Positions 28,441 to 37,268 of a stretch of DNA of 64,000 nucleotides are shown here, in pieces. A program made the translations under genes and the position numbers. The notes under the pieces were generated by a model. The model saw only the letters and a list, made by a program, of their open reading frames with translations. It was not told the DNA's origin and did no database searches. The stretch is from CAWCUU01 sp963798855. GTDB taxonomy: Bacteria; Gemmatimonadota; Gemmatimonadetes; Longimicrobiales; RSA9. Location of the stretch: NCBI GenBank assembly GCA_963798855.1, contig CAWCUU010000002.1, forward strand, positions 806,001 to 870,000, read 5' to 3'. How positions within the stretch are numbered: position 1 is the stretch's first letter; each line of letters starts with the position of its first letter.

Positions 28441-30029
28441 CCAGCATCTCCCGTCTCGTTCATGTCATGGCGACCCGCAACAGCGCCGCTCTCTTTCATG
28501 TAGTCCGGCTGCTTCACTCCGTACAGCGACAGGATCGCGGGCGCGAGGTCGCGCACATCGGCGCTACCGCGATCCATCGTCGAGTCCACGCCCGGACCGG
28601 TCATGATCATGAATCCCGGGGAAGCGTGGGTTCCGGTTCGGCCATCCGGCGACGCACCGGATACGGTGCCAATGCGCGGCGACTCCAGCCGGACGATCGG
28701 CGCCTCCGCGTTCCACAGGACGATGAGGTCCGGCAGATAGTCCCGGCGCGGGCCCGGGAATCGTCGGTCCGAACGGACGACCTCGCGCACGGCGGGGCGG
28801 CCGGTTTCCGGATTCACGAGCTCCATCAGCGCGTCCGTGATCTGGCCACAGAGCTGCTCGTAGTCCGATCCGGGCTGGACGATTCCGAATGGCTCGCGAC
28901 CGGCGCGGTTGATACGCACGCAGCCCTCCAGGTCGGTCGGCAGAGTGAAAGCGCGAGTGCGCGACCAGTCGATCGCTCCCATGTCGACACGGCGGGCCAG
29001 CCGGTCGCGAAGCTTCGTCGGGAGCCGCCTCGCCAACGATTTCCGGAAGTCCTTCGGAAGCAGATCCCGGAGCGTCCGAATGGGGTCCCACCCCTTCGAT
29101 GCGGCGCCACCGGAAACCGCCCCTTGCCGTTGCTCTCCACTCCCGGCCTCCGACTGGGCCGCGGGCTCGCACAGCAGGTCCAGTCGTCGTAGCACATCGG
29201 GCAGCAGGTGCCAGCCCGAGTGGTTGGGTCCGATCCGGTCGCCGGAAACGACGAATACGTTGGCGTCAGCCGGGAGCGCCTCGAGGATGCGTCCCACGCC
29301 ACGGTCGATCTCCTCGTATAGCTCCCGCAGCAGCGACAGCGCGGAGGCACCTGCATCCGCCGACGGCCGCCAGCAGTAGTGCGCTCCTGGATGCGTCTCG
29401 CCGTACACGGTTACGAAGCATTCCCACGGCTGCTCCCGCATCAGCCAGAGAATCGCATTCGTCTTCGCACGCACGCCGTCGAGCAGGCGAGGCTGGATCG
29501 TGGCGCCATCCATTCCGGCCAAACCGAGATCGTGCGCCTCCAGCCCGACGGGATACCGGCCGCACCGGCGCCACAGCCGCCGAAGAAGGGAAGCCGGCGT
29601 CGAAACGGGCTGGATGTAGTGGGCCCACGTGCCCCAGTCGATCACCTGAGTCAGGTTCGGCCCCGGCTCCGGATGCGTGTACGGCGCATCGAACACAGTG
29701 CACCGGATCCCGGCGTCGCCCAGCAGCCGCCACAGGGTAGGGACGCCGTACTGTCCGGCCGAGAATCGTCTATAGCCCTGAAGTCCCGGCGCGGGCTGAA
29801 ACGTATAGTAGACCCCGTGCACGCCGGGCGGGGCGCCCGTGTACAGCGAAGGCCAGGCGGAGACGTGGAGCCATTCGGCCGTCGTGCCCAGCTCCAGCGT
29901 AACGCCCTGATCGATCAACCGCGCGAAGCTCGGTAGGCGCCCCTCGCGCGTCCACTCGCGCAGCAGGCCGCCATCCCCGAGATCGAGGCCGATGACCACC
30001 GTACGAGTCCGTGGCCGCGGTGCACTCAC
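28437..30029 (-). CDS. Alkaline phosphatase superfamily protein, paralogue of the 25.8-kb gene
   Basis: About 530 residues from a GTG at 30029, chosen because GGAAGG lies just upstream and the fold starts immediately (TVVIGLDLGDGGLL). The long upstream open frame to 30365 is arginine-rich and unlike protein. It shares the signatures of its neighbour: LHVSAWPSLYTGAPPGVHG, GETHPGAHYCWR and SGDRIGPNHSG. A 30-residue low-complexity insert (about 390-420) is specific to this copy. It overlaps the Gfo/Idh gene downstream by four bases, so the three genes form a tight unit. Predicted to bind two divalent metals, but the standard nucleophile and SDHG motif are altered. Reaction not predictable. Confidence 0.75.
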   Translation of the reverse strand: MSAPRPRTRTVVIGLDLGDGGLLREWTREGRLPSFARLIDQGVTLELGTTAEWLHVSAWPSLYTGAPPGVHGVYYTFQPAPGLQGYRRFSAGQYGVPTLWRLLGDAGIRCTVFDAPYTHPEPGPNLTQVIDWGTWAHYIQPVSTPASLLRRLWRRCGRYPVGLEAHDLGLAGMDGATIQPRLLDGVRAKTNAILWLMREQPWECFVTVYGETHPGAHYCWRPSADAGASALSLLRELYEEIDRGVGRILEALPADANVFVVSGDRIGPNHSGWHLLPDVLRRLDLLCEPAAQSEAGSGEQRQGAVSGGAASKGWDPIRTLRDLLPKDFRKSLARRLPTKLRDRLARRVDMGAIDWSRTRAFTLPTDLEGCVRINRAGREPFGIVQPGSDYEQLCGQITDALMELVNPETGRPAVREVVRSDRRFPGPRRDYLPDLIVLWNAEAPIVRLESPRIGTVSGASPDGRTGTHASPGFMIMTGPGVDSTMDRGSADVRDLAPAILSLYGVKQPDYMKESGAVAGRHDMNETGDAG

Positions 30030-30372
30030 AGACCTTCCCGGGGCGCGGTAAGGCCGGCACGGCCGTCGTTTCGGCTCTTCATCCCTTTCCGATCCAGTCG
30101 CAGATCGATGCCACCCGCGGACGTCGGCGCGAGGCCGGGCACCGTTCAGCCGATGCCGGTTCCGCAAGATTCGCAACAACCCCGGATCTTCGCGGCTACG
30201 CCGAGCCCATCCGCATGAACGATAGCGATCTAGGGCACTCCGGTCGAATGCCGGCGCGCGCGTCCTGACTGCGGGTACGCTGCCGGTGTCGAATCGACAC
30301 GACACCGGCGCCGGGTCGCCGTAGCACGCTCGCGGCGGACACGCGAGCCCGGGCAAGGCTCGCACCGCCGTT
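30030..30372. other. Intergenic stretch within the leftward glycan operon region
   Basis: About 340 bases between the degenerate asparagine-synthetase-type gene and the phosphatase-type gene. It has no credible gene. It contains a 10-base-pair perfect inverted repeat (30282-30309), listed separately, and probably the promoter for the phosphatase-Gfo/Idh-phosphatase unit. Confidence 0.5.
30282..30309 (-). terminator. Hairpin downstream of the asparagine-synthetase-like gene
   Basis: The arms GCCGGTGTCG and CGACACCGGC (10 bp, perfect) flank an 8-base loop, about 65 bases beyond the stop codon at 30373. There is no U-tract, so intrinsic termination is not certain; a regulatory inverted repeat is the alternative. 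Confidence 0.4.
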
Positions 30373-32256
30373 CTAACCGGTCAACGTGCGTCGGTGTCGG
30401 CGCTTGGCGTTCGCGGGTTCGGCGTCGCCAACGAGCGTGCTCGTGACTTCCTCGACCGACTGGCCCATGAAGAAGAGCCTGCCCCATGTCTCTATATTCA
30501 CGAGTCGCAGGAGGACCGCAGCGCGGTCCCCCGCGGAGGCGACCATCGCGACGGCAGCATCCCAGCCGAGGCCGACGAGAGAGGCGAGAAAGCCGTCGGC
30601 GAACAGAGATCGCCGGAACTGAGGGGCGAAATACTCGTCGATCGGCACGTCCAGCGGAATCTTCTTCTGGAACGCGACCTCCCGCGGAACGTAGCGACTG
30701 GCCAGCTCCTTGAGGACCCATTTCCACTGCCGTTTCCGGTAGATGACGCGGGAAGAGAGATTGAACGCCAGGCGCTGAAACTCCCGGTCGACCGCCGCGT
30801 CAGCGTACTCGACCGCCTGCGCCATGCAGAGACGGTCGCCCTGGTGAAAGAAACGGCGCTCGAAGAGCGCGTTGTCGGTCAACCGCATGACCTGGATCCG
30901 CCGTTCGCGATCGTCCTCGAGGAAACCGTAGACGTCGTCGTGGCGTGCCAGGAGCGTCGCGCGTGCGCCGACGTCAATCAGCTTCAGCGCCATACTCAGC
31001 GTCTTCGTGAAGGCCGGATTGGCCATGGGCAGGCCCGAAGCGGAATAGATCGCCTTCTGTCCGAGGCGAAGGACAGCAGCGGGGACCCGGTCCAGGGCGG
31101 CAGGCGGGAGCACCCACCTGTAGCGGCCGGCGGCGGCGCTGAGGAAAGGCCCGATGCAGACCCCGGACAGGAGCAGTCCCACGCCGTCCTTGCGCGCTTG
31201 ACGAGCCAGCAGATGGATCGGAACGGCCTGCATGTGCCACAGCGGCATCTCGTATTCGTACGTGGTGGCAGCGAGCTCACGGCGGTACGTATCGCCATCG
31301 ATCGGCACGGACTGGATCGGTATGCCGAGTCGCTGGGCGACGAGATTCGCCGTCGGCCGCTCGTCGAGGGTCGCATTGCCGGCGATGGAGAAGTTGTACC
31401 CGCGGATGTCGGCGTGTCGCCTCGCGAGCGCGGCGATCATCGTCGAGTCGACACCGCCGCTCAACATGACGGCCACATTGGCTCGCCCACCCATGTGGCG
31501 CCGAACGGCATGGTCGACCGTTGATTCCACGAGGGTCATGACATTGGGGATGGACCGCTTCGAATACTCCTCGAAAAGCGTGCGGTCGACTACATCGGCC
31601 GGGTCGAAGTACGCACGCGGCTCTCCGACCACACCGTCGCCGGAGACCTCGAGCACGTGCCCGGGCGGAAGCGACCGGATTCCGCGGAAGAGCGTGCGGG
31701 GCGCGAGCACGTCGCCGTACAGCGTCCACTCCATGAGGGCGAACTGGTCCGGTTCGGCCGGTGGCAGAACGGGCAGGAGCGTCTTGACCTCGCTCGCGAA
31801 AAAGAGACGGTCGCCCCGCACGGCGTAGTGTAGAGGCCTGTGCCCGAATGGGTCCCTGGCCAGGAACGAAGCGCCGGTCCCACCATCGCGGACCAGGGCC
31901 GCGAACCTGCCATCGAGACGCTCGAGGCAGTGGTACCCCCACGCGGACCATGCGCGGCCCAGTGCGCCGGCACCGTCGGCTCCGTTCGACGCCACACCGG
32001 CCGTCTCCAGGTCTCGGTCGAGTTGCTCGCGGTTCGTGATGACCCCGTCGAGGGTGACCACGAGACCCGTCGGCCCCGGGTCCGCGGCCTCGCCCTGGAC
32101 CGCATCCGAAGCGTATGCGACCCTTTCGCGCACGACGACTCGCCAGCCGGAGCGAGAGCGGTGCTCCTGAGCTCGGGCCATGGTCTCGACGAGCGATTCC
32201 GCCTCGCCAGCATCCAAGGGGGCTCGCAGCGATATGACTCCGGCCAATCCGGACAT
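30373..32256 (-). CDS. Degenerate asparagine synthetase-like protein (glutaminase-dead)
   Basis: A 627-residue protein with full asparagine-synthetase architecture, but key residues are lost. The N-terminus is MSGLAGV, with Ser where the glutaminase Cys2 should be. The ATP loop MLSGGVDSTMIAALA (around 262) is intact. The segment aligned without gaps to LLSGEGADELFGGY in the intact paralogue at 22.8 kb reads LLSGVCIGPFLSAA, losing the acidic residues of the synthetase site. The frame is long and clean, so this is a maintained protein rather than a pseudogene. It may use ammonia, perform another adenylation-dependent condensation (as beta-lactam synthetase does), or be a non-catalytic partner of the intact paralogue. 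It follows two small membrane-protein genes in a glycosyltransferase operon. Confidence 0.85.
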   Translation of the reverse strand: MSGLAGVISLRAPLDAGEAESLVETMARAQEHRSRSGWRVVVRERVAYASDAVQGEAADPGPTGLVVTLDGVITNREQLDRDLETAGVASNGADGAGALGRAWSAWGYHCLERLDGRFAALVRDGGTGASFLARDPFGHRPLHYAVRGDRLFFASEVKTLLPVLPPAEPDQFALMEWTLYGDVLAPRTLFRGIRSLPPGHVLEVSGDGVVGEPRAYFDPADVVDRTLFEEYSKRSIPNVMTLVESTVDHAVRRHMGGRANVAVMLSGGVDSTMIAALARRHADIRGYNFSIAGNATLDERPTANLVAQRLGIPIQSVPIDGDTYRRELAATTYEYEMPLWHMQAVPIHLLARQARKDGVGLLLSGVCIGPFLSAAAGRYRWVLPPAALDRVPAAVLRLGQKAIYSASGLPMANPAFTKTLSMALKLIDVGARATLLARHDDVYGFLEDDRERRIQVMRLTDNALFERRFFHQGDRLCMAQAVEYADAAVDREFQRLAFNLSSRVIYRKRQWKWVLKELASRYVPREVAFQKKIPLDVPIDEYFAPQFRRSLFADGFLASLVGLGWDAAVAMVASAGDRAAVLLRLVNIETWGRLFFMGQSVEEVTSTLVGDAEPANAKRRHRRTLTG

Positions 32257-32283
32257 AGCGGCTCCTTGGTAATGGGGTGAGGG

Positions 32284-32712
32284 CTAACCGCCGCTGGCGA
32301 CGAGCACGGACGCGCCGAGCACGAGCAGCGCCGCCACCATGTCGAGATAGATCGCGCGCGGCGCGCGGCGGTGCCCGACGACCAGCTGGTACGCGATCAT
32401 GAGCGCGACCAGAAACAGCTTGAATCCCAGCACGTGCGAGGCGGGATCGCTCCAGAACGAGGTCCGGATCAGGTCGGCGAGCGCGACGCCTCGCGCCGCC
32501 AGCAAGTAGGCGCCGGTCACGCTCAGCACCGCCAACGCCGGCCAGCCGAGGCCGCCCATCCGCATGCTCACGGCCCGCAGCCGCTCCGCCGTCTCCGGCG
32601 GCTGAATCTTCTTCAGCACGGGACCGGCGAAGACAGACCAGAAGAACATGTGGCCCAGCCACACGAACGTCGCGAGCAGGTGCGCCATGAGCGCCACCCG
32701 GAAAAGGGTCAT
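32284..32712 (-). CDS. CopD-like four-helix membrane protein (second of a pair)
   Basis: A 142-residue integral membrane protein with four hydrophobic helices (about 5-28, 54-73, 93-113 and 121-139). The histidine-containing starts (MAHLLATFVWLGHMFFW) and a late VVGHRR resemble the CopD/DUF2269 group, which may bind heme or copper. Role unknown. It follows its companion gene by 11 bases and precedes the asparagine-synthetase-like gene by 27 bases, so it is part of the same leftward operon. Confidence 0.6.
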   Translation of the reverse strand: MTLFRVALMAHLLATFVWLGHMFFWSVFAGPVLKKIQPPETAERLRAVSMRMGGLGWPALAVLSVTGAYLLAARGVALADLIRTSFWSDPASHVLGFKLFLVALMIAYQLVVGHRRAPRAIYLDMVAALLVLGASVLVASGG

Positions 32713-32723
32713 CGATCCCTCTC

Positions 32724-33182
32724 TCAGACGAGCATTGCCGAGAAGCAGACGATCAGCGCGGCGCTCGCCGCCGCCACGATCGCGGCACCCGCCGGCGCAC
32801 GCGCGGAGAGACGGGCGTGTGCCCCGATGAACACGGCGACGAGGACCAGCTTCATCACCAGGACCTGCGCGAAGCCGCTGCCCGCGAGCGCCGCCGACAG
32901 CAGCTGCGAGAAGCTCATCCCGCGGGAGGCGAGCAGGCCGACACCGCTACCGACCAAGAGCAGGACCAGCAGCCAGCCGAGCCCGAGGATCGGGACTCGC
33001 AAGCCCTTCGGCAGCCCGAAGGGCGGCCATCGCGATCGGCCGACCCGCGCCAGCAGGATCTCGGCGTCCAGCTCATGCTCGCTGCGCAGGCCCAGCGCCA
33101 TCACGAGCCAGAACAGCGCATAGCCGCCCAGCAGGACGCCGCCCACCAGGTGAAGGTAGACTCCTGCGAGATACCAGGGCAT
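32724..33182 (-). CDS. CopD-like four-helix membrane protein (first of a pair)
   Basis: A 152-residue membrane protein with four helices (about 7-28, 67-85, 98-118 and 129-149). The first helix carries LAGVYLHLVGGVLLGGYALFW, and the middle loop GVGLLASRGMSFSQLL has counterparts in the downstream protein, suggesting the two were duplicated or are halves of one eight-helix unit. Its ATG abuts the stop of the upstream glycosyltransferase (TGAATG). The function in a glycan operon is not obvious. Confidence 0.6.
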   Translation of the reverse strand: MPWYLAGVYLHLVGGVLLGGYALFWLVMALGLRSEHELDAEILLARVGRSRWPPFGLPKGLRVPILGLGWLLVLLLVGSGVGLLASRGMSFSQLLSAALAGSGFAQVLVMKLVLVAVFIGAHARLSARAPAGAAIVAAASAALIVCFSAMLV

Positions 33183-34448
33183 TCACGCCTTCCGAGCGGC
33201 GAGACGTTGCACGTCGGCTGCAGTGGCGGATCCTCCGCCGCTACGGGCCATCATCCGATCCGTAAGTCGTTCGAACGCTCGCGATACGTCCGCCCAGCTG
33301 TCGAGCTCCGTCTCCGCCGCCACGGAGCCCATCTCCTGGAGCCGGGCTCGAGCCGGAAGGTGGCGCAGGAGGTCGTACCACGCGTCTTCGGTGTTGTCCA
33401 GCAGGAAGCCGGACTCGCCGTGGCGCACCAGCGAGCGAAGCGTTCCGCTGGACGTTGTCGCGACGGCACGGCCAGCGCTCAGGTACTCCCGCACCTTCAG
33501 CGTCGAGTAGGCGACTTCCCCCCTCGGGAACCCGGACGTGTCGTACGGCGCCAGGCAGAGGTCGGCAGCGGCGATGTAGAGCGGCACCTCCTCGTGAGGC
33601 ACTCGCCCGTGGAACGTAATGGTGCCCCCGGCCTGGCGGACATAGCGCTGGAATCGCCCCCACAGCGGCCCATCCCCGGCGACGTGCAGCCGTACCAGAC
33701 CGTTCCCGAGCCGCACCAACGCGCGGAGAAGCGGCTCCAGGTCGTGAGTACGGTCGAGGATTCCTGCATAGAACAGGATGGTCGGCCCGGCCGCCAGCCC
33801 GAGCGTCGAGCGGGCCACCTCCGGGTCCGACGGGCGAAAACGATCGCGATCGACGCCGAGCCCGATCACTTCGACACGAGCCGGATCGATGCGCCAGCGC
33901 CGGACGACGCTTTCCTTGAGGATCTCGGTTTCGACAACGATACACGGGGCTTGGCGCAGCAGCCGTCCCTCCATCGCTGCACCCAGCCGGTGTCGCACAG
34001 CGGCGATCACGCCTCCGGAGCGACCGGGTGCAGCGCCGGCCATCCAGTTCTTCACGGGAATGCAGGGCACCTCCGCTCTCCGGCTCTGGCGCGCGACCCA
34101 CCCGGTCAGCATCCAGTCCTTCTCGAGCACGACGTCGACCTCCGGCAGCCGTTCCGCCAGGAAGGCGCGGATGGCCCTCAGGTATGCCAGGAATCGGCCG
34201 TAGCTCATTCCTCGCGTCGCAGAGTCGTCCGTGGCGCCGCCGGTGGCGGTGCGCGCCGGCGCGATCTCCACTACCGGCGGGTCACCCGCGGATGGCGGGT
34301 CGAGGACGCGACGGAAGGCCAGGGTGACGTCCGCCCACTCATTCATCGCACGCGCCTGATTCAGCACGTTTCGCGTCGGACCGGCGGACGGCATGAAATC
34401 GCTGCCGGGAACCGCGTACAGCAGGGAGGGTCGCCGCAGATCGCTCAT
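33183..34448 (-). CDS. GT4 glycosyltransferase
   Basis: A 421-residue GT-B glycosyltransferase. The N-terminal domain has LLYAVPGSDFMPSAGPTRNV. The donor domain has ILFYAGILDRTHDLEPLL, HVAGDGPLWGRFQRYV and YIAAADLCLAPYDTSG, with a GRAVATTSSG loop near the C-terminus. It starts by ATGA overlap with the upstream GT4 gene, so both transferases are made together and probably add successive sugars. Specificity unknown. Confidence 0.87.
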   Translation of the reverse strand: MSDLRRPSLLYAVPGSDFMPSAGPTRNVLNQARAMNEWADVTLAFRRVLDPPSAGDPPVVEIAPARTATGGATDDSATRGMSYGRFLAYLRAIRAFLAERLPEVDVVLEKDWMLTGWVARQSRRAEVPCIPVKNWMAGAAPGRSGGVIAAVRHRLGAAMEGRLLRQAPCIVVETEILKESVVRRWRIDPARVEVIGLGVDRDRFRPSDPEVARSTLGLAAGPTILFYAGILDRTHDLEPLLRALVRLGNGLVRLHVAGDGPLWGRFQRYVRQAGGTITFHGRVPHEEVPLYIAAADLCLAPYDTSGFPRGEVAYSTLKVREYLSAGRAVATTSSGTLRSLVRHGESGFLLDNTEDAWYDLLRHLPARARLQEMGSVAAETELDSWADVSRAFERLTDRMMARSGGGSATAADVQRLAARKA

Positions 34449-35767
34449 CGACGCTCCGCGGCCACCGGCGCCGCACCGCTCGCGCCGGTGACTTCACGTG
34501 CCGGGCGCGAAGCCGCCCCCATGCGGGCGATCACGCGCCGGTAGACGGCCTCGGTGATCTCCGCCACGGCTTGCCAGGAATGGTTGGCCTCCACGTGCAC
34601 CCGCGCGGCCGCCCCGATCGCGCCGGCCCGGGCCGGGTCGTCGAGCAGCGTGAGGATTCCGGCCGCGAACGCCGGGACGTCGCCCTTCTCTACGATCCAG
34701 CCGGTCCGGCCGTGCTCGACCCCCGGCGCCGCTTCGCGGAACGAGACCACCGGCTTCGATGCCGCCATGTAGTTCAGCAGCTTGAGCGGGATGCCGTGAC
34801 ACTCCGATCGAGGGTTCACGGCGACGTCGGCCGACGCGAGCAGCCGGGGCACGCCCTCGAATCCGGACGCGATCACATCCACGGCTTGCCGCACGCCGAG
34901 CTCGCGGGCGAGCTCCTCGTAGCCGCCAAATGATGACTCCGTCACGATGCGCAGGCGAGTCGCCGGCTTCTGGGCGAGCACCTCGCGGAACGCGTGCAGC
35001 AACAGGTCGATGCCCTGATAGCGTGCGAGATTGCCGCTGAACACGACGGTCGGTGGGTGCCCGCCATCGACGCCCTGGGCCAGGCCGCCGTCCGTGCCGG
35101 CTCCGCAGTCGAAGAGCTCCAGCTCGACGCCGTTCGACACCGTCGTGACGTCGTCCTGGCCCAGTCCCGTGCGGGCGAGCAGCGTTTCCCGGATCGTCTC
35201 CGTCACGCTGATCACGTGATCGGCTCGGCCCGGAAGCCAGCGGTCCAGCGTTCGCCCCACGATGCGCTTCGCGCTGGCCGGCACCCGTGGCCCATACGAG
35301 GGCAGCTCCGACTCGAGCAGGGTGTGCGCGTCGTAGATCAGCGGCACGTCCGTGCCGATGCGCGCTGCCGCCGCCACCAGCAGCCCTTCATAATGATGGG
35401 CGTGAACGACATCGGGACGTGTCCTGCACAATACCCGCCGCAGCAGTCGGACCAGCAGAGGGTCGAGCACCGCGAGCTTGCCGATCGAAGGGCCCGGCAA
35501 GGAACGGTAGCGGGTCCCACCCCTTGATACACGATGCACCGCGAGCGGCGCGTCGAGGGTCCCCGTCCCGAACGGGTAGGTGACCACGTGGACTTCGTGG
35601 CCGCGTCGCTGCAGGCCTTCCGCGATGCGCTGGATGCGAACTGGCGTCCCGCGGCGCTCCGGAAACGGACACGCCGCGACCACCGCTACCCGCATCGGGG
35701 CGGCATCCGCCGCCGCGGACTCGCCGCGTCGCACCGCCGCGGAAAAATCGCGATCCGGCTCGCTCAC
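34445..35767 (-). CDS. GT4 glycosyltransferase
   Basis: A 440-residue GT-B transferase. The N-terminus is a 25-residue polar extension followed by RVAVVAACPFPERRGTPVRI. Family features include AHHYEGLLVAAAA, PLIYDAHTLLESELPS and the donor site VVFSGNLARYQGIDLLL, with ASADVAVNPRSECHGIPLKLL replacing a classical EX7E. The start is GTG at 35767, overlapping the stop of the upstream GT2 gene (GTGA). Middle gene of a three-transferase operon. Confidence 0.87.
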   Translation of the reverse strand: MSEPDRDFSAAVRRGESAAADAAPMRVAVVAACPFPERRGTPVRIQRIAEGLQRRGHEVHVVTYPFGTGTLDAPLAVHRVSRGGTRYRSLPGPSIGKLAVLDPLLVRLLRRVLCRTRPDVVHAHHYEGLLVAAAARIGTDVPLIYDAHTLLESELPSYGPRVPASAKRIVGRTLDRWLPGRADHVISVTETIRETLLARTGLGQDDVTTVSNGVELELFDCGAGTDGGLAQGVDGGHPPTVVFSGNLARYQGIDLLLHAFREVLAQKPATRLRIVTESSFGGYEELARELGVRQAVDVIASGFEGVPRLLASADVAVNPRSECHGIPLKLLNYMAASKPVVSFREAAPGVEHGRTGWIVEKGDVPAFAAGILTLLDDPARAGAIGAAARVHVEANHSWQAVAEITEAVYRRVIARMGAASRPAREVTGASGAAPVAAERR

Positions 35768-36933
35768 AGCAGCTCCCGGGCGATGCGCCAGTAACCGGCG
35801 GATGCAGCGTCAAGAATGCGCTTCGCCCGGCGCTCGACGCCGCTCGATGTCGCCTCCTCTCTCAGCGGGACGGGGCCGCCCCGCAGCAGCAGCCGATCGG
35901 AAAGCCGGCGCCGTCGCTGCACGATCCGCCGCTTCCTCAGCACGAGTCGCGCGTGAGTCGCCATCCAGCCGACGGCGCGCAGCCACTGCTTCAGCCAGCC
36001 CTTCTTCACGACCCCGGCGAGCTGGAGGACTTCGTAGCCGATCAGCATCGGCGTCAGCACGGCCAGGGAGTGGACAGAGTAGTTCTTGGCGATGAAGAAC
36101 CAACGGTTGCGGATGTGATAGTAGACTCGCCGCGGGGAGTACCCGCCGATCGCGCGGATCGAAAGCCCCTCCGTGCCCAGGCCGTGGCGGCAGGCCGCGG
36201 CGGGCACCGACAGGATCCGCAGCCCCTGCAGGCGCATCCGGTGCCCGAGGTCGTGATCTTCGAAATAGATGAAGAAGTCCTCGTCGAACACCTCGCCTCC
36301 GCCAACCGCAGCGAGGAGTCGAGGACGGTCGACGACGAGACACGCGCTCACAAGCGAGCCGATGTCGCGCTGCTCTCGCGGGATCTCGGCGTACGGGACG
36401 TCCTGGTGGTGCAGCGTCTGCTGTCCCAGGAAGTGCGTGTCGGCTCCGTCGTACTGCACGATCGTGCCGTCGGCTGCGTACACGATCGCCGGCATCGCCA
36501 TCACGGCGTCGGGCGTACGCTCCAGAGCGGTCAGCAGCCTCTCGATCGCGCCGGGCTCCGGAGTGACATCATTGTCGATCAACACGACGACGTCGTCGGC
36601 CGCTCGCCGCAGCGCCTCGTTGCGCGCGCCTCCCGGCCCCAGGTTCGTCGTCATTCGCACGAGCCCCACGGAGGGGAAGCGCTCCTCGATCAGCGCTGGG
36701 CTCCCGTCCGTGGACCCGTTGTCCACCACGAGGATTTCCGCACCCGCAACGCCGTCACGTAGCAGCGCCGTTAGCGAATGCTCGAGATACGCCGCACCGT
36801 TGTAGTTGATCACGCAGACGCTGACTCCGCGCCGCACCCCGGCGGTGACATCCTCCGCACCGCCGTGCGCGACCGCCGCGGGCATGGACGTCGAGCTCGA
36901 TTCCGTGAGCTCGCTGTCCGCGCCGGCAAGCAT
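35764..36933 (-). CDS. GT2 glycosyltransferase
   Basis: A GT-A inverting glycosyltransferase of about 389 residues. SVCVINYNGAAYLEHSL starts the nucleotide fold, EILVVDNGSTDGSPALIEE is the family hallmark, and VVLIDNDVTPEPGAIE carries the DXD-type metal site. FFIYFEDHDLGHRMRLQG is the base region. A C-terminal hydrophobic/basic stretch may associate with membrane. It is rhamnosyltransferase-like. ATG at 36933 is preferred (CAGGA upstream) over a GTG at 37032 with no ribosome site. First gene of the leftward operon. Confidence 0.88.
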   Translation of the reverse strand: MLAGADSELTESSSTSMPAAVAHGGAEDVTAGVRRGVSVCVINYNGAAYLEHSLTALLRDGVAGAEILVVDNGSTDGSPALIEERFPSVGLVRMTTNLGPGGARNEALRRAADDVVVLIDNDVTPEPGAIERLLTALERTPDAVMAMPAIVYAADGTIVQYDGADTHFLGQQTLHHQDVPYAEIPREQRDIGSLVSACLVVDRPRLLAAVGGGEVFDEDFFIYFEDHDLGHRMRLQGLRILSVPAAACRHGLGTEGLSIRAIGGYSPRRVYYHIRNRWFFIAKNYSVHSLAVLTPMLIGYEVLQLAGVVKKGWLKQWLRAVGWMATHARLVLRKRRIVQRRRRLSDRLLLRGGPVPLREEATSSGVERRAKRILDAASAGYWRIARELL

Positions 36934-37268
36934 CGAATCCTGATCCCGCTGCCTCGTCACGACCGAAGGACGCTCCCGTTGGTACCGTACGGTCCCCCAT
37001 GCCGCGGGGTCGGAAATGCTCGGCGGGGACACCAGATTTCACGCGCTGCCCCTGCGATCTACCGCTTCACCGCAACCCGCAGCAAGATTCGCGACAGGAG
37101 CGGCGCGCGAACGATCGAATCGGCCCAACCCGCTACCGGAGCGTATGTTCCGTCGAATTAGCGAGTTGCCCGTCCGTCCGTCGGCCGGTCCGCTCCCCGA
37201 CTGGTGTAGCGCCAATCCAACACCCGCACGCCGGAATCGCAGCGCGGCAACGACGAGGAGGCGCACTC

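Noticed and set aside
30030..30365. N-terminal extension of the phosphatase-type frame
   Set aside because: Arg/Ser-rich, no ribosome site; a GTG at 30029 with GGAAGG fits the conserved start of the fold.
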